Shown: positions 6,029-7,456 of the stretch, in pieces | Position numbering within the stretch: the first letter of the stretch is position 1 | Layout of the letters: each line of letters opens with the position of its first letter | From: Candidatus Rokuibacteriota bacterium | GTDB taxonomy: Bacteria; Methylomirabilota; Methylomirabilia; Rokubacteriales; CSP1-6 | Length of the DNA: 7,456 bases | Direction: 5' to 3' | Assembly (NCBI GenBank): GCA_016201575.1 | Contig: JACQCN010000117.1 | Span: forward strand, 1-7,456 | Translations under genes and position numbers: made by a program | Notes under the pieces: generated by a model | Databases searched by the model: none | What the model was told of the DNA's origin: nothing | The model's input: only the letters and a program-made list of their open reading frames with translations

Positions 6029-6205
6029 TTTTTCCGGCCGGATCGGCTGGCGACGGGCGGCCTCCGGCCCGGCCCGCCGACCCGGATTGGCACCTTCGTG
6101 CCGAATTTCCGAAGGCGTCTGGACGGCGGCGCGGGCTGGCCGATCCTGTTCGCGCGCCGGCTCCGAGCGTGTGAACCAATCGCGCCCGTGGCGTCGCGTG
6201 TTCGA
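6029..6205. other. Non-coding stretch upstream of the cassette promoter
   Basis: No gene is supported here. The only structure noticed is the 12-base direct repeat CACCTTCGTGCC, at 5963-5974 and again at 6091-6102. The second copy sits inside a small 5-bp hairpin (6089-6102). The open frames on both strands are low-complexity. Confidence 0.5.
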
Positions 6206-6349
6206 GCGCCGGCTTTGCCGGCGCAACTCGGTTCTGGGGGGAGGTTCGGAGAGAGCCGTCGAGGCCCCCTCCGACTCTCTTGCGCCGGCGGAGCCGGCGC
6301 AATCCTGCCGAGGGGGGAGGTTCGGAAGGGGGGCGCAGCCCCCCTCCGA
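6206..6349 (-). repeat. Two tandem copies of a 76-bp unit with GC-rich hairpins
   Basis: Each unit has the same parts in the same order: a hairpin GCGCCGGC-3 nt-GCCGGCGC (6206-6224 and 6282-6300), an 11-nt spacer, the block GGGGGGAGGTTCGGA (6236-6250 and 6312-6326), and a second hairpin ending in CCCCCTCCGA (6265-6274 and 6340-6349). The offset between copies is 76 bp, 75 at the last block. The array begins one base after the stop codon of the zinc-ribbon gene in transcription direction, so it would be the 3' end of that transcript. No U-tract follows any stem. REP-like intergenic hairpin, transcript-end structure or both are possible. Confidence 0.8.
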
Positions 6350-6350
6350 G

Positions 6351-7058
6351 TCATTCACGCCAGTAGAGATAGCGGCCGCAATTCTCGCAGGTGAGGAGGT
6401 GGTTTCCGGAGCGGATCTCGAGGAGCGCCTGCGGGCGGATGGCCATGCGGCAGCCGGCGCAGATCTGCGAGGGCAGCGCCTCGGCGAGGGCGAGGCCGGC
6501 GCGGGCCTTGAGGAGCTTCTCGTATTCGGCCAGGAGCGGCGGCGGGACCTGCCGGGCCAGCTCTCCGCGCTCGGCGCGGAGGCCGGCCAGCTCGGCCTCG
6601 ACGGCGGCCAGCTTCTGCCGCACCACCGCCTCCTGGGCCTGGCCCTCGCTCTCGCGCCGCTTGAGCTGCGCGTCCGCCTCGCGGATGTCGACGGCGAGGC
6701 GCTCGCCGAGCTCCATCAGCGCGAGGATCTCCTCCTCGAGCCGCGACTTCTCCTGCTTGATCTCCTCGATCTCGATGAGGACCGCGGAGTACTCCTTGTT
6801 GGTCTTGACCTCGTAGAGGCGCGCCTCGGAGCGGCTGCGCTTGGCCTGGGAGACGTCGAGGTCCTTCTCCTTGGCGCGGATGTTCTTCCGGGTGGTGTCG
6901 AGGCGGCCCTTGGCGGTCTCGAGCACGGCCTTGGCCTCGCCCACGCTCGCCTGGATCGCCGCGATCTCCTTCGGCAGCCGCGCCACCTCGCGATCGAGGC
7001 CGGCGATGCGCGTGTCGAGCGCCTGGAGCTCGATCAGCAGATGCAGGTCGCGATCCAC
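6351..7058 (-). CDS. Coiled-coil protein with C-terminal C4 zinc ribbon (zf-RING_7/DUF164 family)
   Basis: 235 aa, the usual length for this family. Residues about 5-175 are highly charged, rich in Ala/Glu/Leu/Arg and without helix breakers, predicting a long antiparallel coiled coil. The segment KTNKEYSAVLIEIEEIK (85-101) is the family's best-conserved part. After a PPP hinge (172-174), the C-terminus carries CAGC (C200, C203) and CENC (C224, C227), a complete zinc-binding set. Characterised relatives are HP0958 (FlgZ) of Helicobacter pylori and CT398 (CdsZ) of Chlamydia, which bind sigma-54 and flagellar or secretion components; most family members are uncharacterised. The start is GTG at 7058 with GGAGG 4 nt upstream (7067-7063). 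It lies 16 bp after a tRNA and downstream of rpoD on the same strand, so it is probably co-transcribed with them. Its function here is not known. Confidence 0.9.
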   Translation of the reverse strand: MDRDLHLLIELQALDTRIAGLDREVARLPKEIAAIQASVGEAKAVLETAKGRLDTTRKNIRAKEKDLDVSQAKRSRSEARLYEVKTNKEYSAVLIEIEEIKQEKSRLEEEILALMELGERLAVDIREADAQLKRRESEGQAQEAVVRQKLAAVEAELAGLRAERGELARQVPPPLLAEYEKLLKARAGLALAEALPSQICAGCRMAIRPQALLEIRSGNHLLTCENCGRYLYWRE

Positions 7059-7062
7059 GTCG

Positions 7063-7067
7063 CCTCC
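7063..7067 (-). promoter_or_regulatory. Ribosome binding site of the zinc-ribbon gene
   Basis: GGAGG, 4 nt before GTG 7058, inside the 16-nt gap after the tRNA CCA end. It supports the GTG start and shows that the tRNA-processed mRNA still keeps a binding site. Confidence 0.65.
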
Positions 7068-7074
7068 GTCACGG

Positions 7075-7149
7075 TGGTGGGCCCACCCGGACTCGAACCA
7101 GGACCTGACCGGTTATGAGCCGGCTGCTCTGCCATTGAGCTATGGGCCC
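7075..7149 (-). tRNA. tRNA with CAU anticodon, probably tRNA-Ile2
   Basis: A full 75-nt cloverleaf with encoded CCA. The acceptor stem is GGGCCCA/TGGGCCC, the D arm is GCTC/GAGC with a 7-nt loop, and the anticodon stem is GCCGG/CCGGT around the loop CTCATAA, giving anticodon CAU. The T arm is CCTGG-TTCGAGT-CCGGG and the discriminator base is A. A paired first base (G1-C72) argues against initiator tRNA. The acceptor pairs C4-G69 and C5-G68 are those the TilS lysidine synthetase accepts in E. coli, whereas E. coli elongator tRNA-Met has U4-A69 and A5-U68. I therefore favour the isoleucine tRNA that reads AUA after lysidine modification, with elongator Met as the alternative. It lies 15 bp after rpoD and 16 bp before the zinc-ribbon gene. 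Confidence 0.95.
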
Positions 7150-7164
7150 ATCCGCCATGATAAG

Positions 7165-7456
<292 letters not shown>

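Noticed and set aside
5928..6302. N-terminal extension of aminotransferase A by 125 residues
   Set aside because: The added part is low-complexity, contains the repeat hairpins and has no family match. ATG 5927 has a ribosome binding site and gives the normal family length.
6206..6349. CRISPR array
   Set aside because: Only two units, with the repeat made of hairpin blocks and no unique spacers of constant length; no cas genes are present.
6206..6349. Classical intrinsic terminators
   Set aside because: The stems are strong but none is followed by a U-tract on either strand, so I call them repeats and leave termination as a possibility.
5955..7118. A 387-codon open frame on the plus strand across the repeats and opposite the zinc-ribbon gene
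   Set aside because: It runs through the hairpin repeats, the antisense of a well-supported coiled-coil/zinc-ribbon gene and the tRNA complement, so it cannot be a real gene.
7075..7149. tRNA gene as an integration site for a genomic island
   Set aside because: I looked for a second copy of the tRNA 3' end in the window and saw none, and there is no integrase. The neighbours on both sides are housekeeping genes.
7075..7149. Initiator tRNA-Met
   Set aside because: Position 1-72 is a G-C pair and the anticodon stem lacks the three consecutive G-C pairs expected of bacterial initiators.

Overview
The window looks like chromosomal DNA of a GC-rich bacterium (about two thirds G+C by eye), with tightly packed genes, GTG starts and start/stop overlaps. 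The housekeeping end of rpoD, a tRNA, a C4 zinc-ribbon gene and an A-type RNase P RNA show that it is bacterial and chromosomal. The GC level, the aromatic-rich exported protein and the GC-rich intergenic hairpins would suit an uncultivated lineage such as Rokubacteria/Methylomirabilota or a GC-rich deltaproteobacterial relative, but this assignment is inference.

Layout from left to right. (1) 1-237, minus: start of a small exported Trp/Tyr/Pro-rich protein, cut by the window edge. (2) 238-544: non-coding, with one small hairpin. (3) 545-925, minus: RNase P RNA (rnpB) with a consensus -10 box. (4) 970-1662, plus: family 2 glycosyltransferase, divergent from rnpB and probably leaderless. (5) 1673-5927, minus: four-gene sugar-nucleotide cassette in transcription order aminotransferase A, aminotransferase B, SDR epimerase A, SDR epimerase B. 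Three of the four genes follow each other by a 4-nt overlap or a 36-bp gap with a good ribosome binding site. (6) 5928-6350: intergenic, with a putative cassette promoter and a two-copy 76-bp repeat carrying strong hairpins. (7) 6351-7058, minus: coiled-coil plus C4 zinc-ribbon protein. (8) 7075-7149, minus: tRNA with a CAU anticodon. (9) 7165-7456, minus: C-terminal part of the principal sigma factor RpoD.

The cassette should supply one or more amino- or epimerised NDP-sugars for a surface glycan, and the convergent glycosyltransferase could use such a sugar. The two aminotransferases are clear tandem paralogs (56 of 83 residues identical in a hand-aligned N-terminal block). Neither SDR carries the Thr-Asp-Glu motif of 4,6-dehydratases, so the keto-sugar substrate probably comes from elsewhere. 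The rpoD, tRNA and zinc-ribbon genes lie 15-16 bp apart on one strand and probably share a transcript that tRNA processing cuts. I see no mobile element, CRISPR array, toxin-antitoxin pair or clearly new system. The most unusual items are the wobble-preserved repeat hairpins, the overlapping rnpB/glycosyltransferase promoters and the duplicated aminotransferases.
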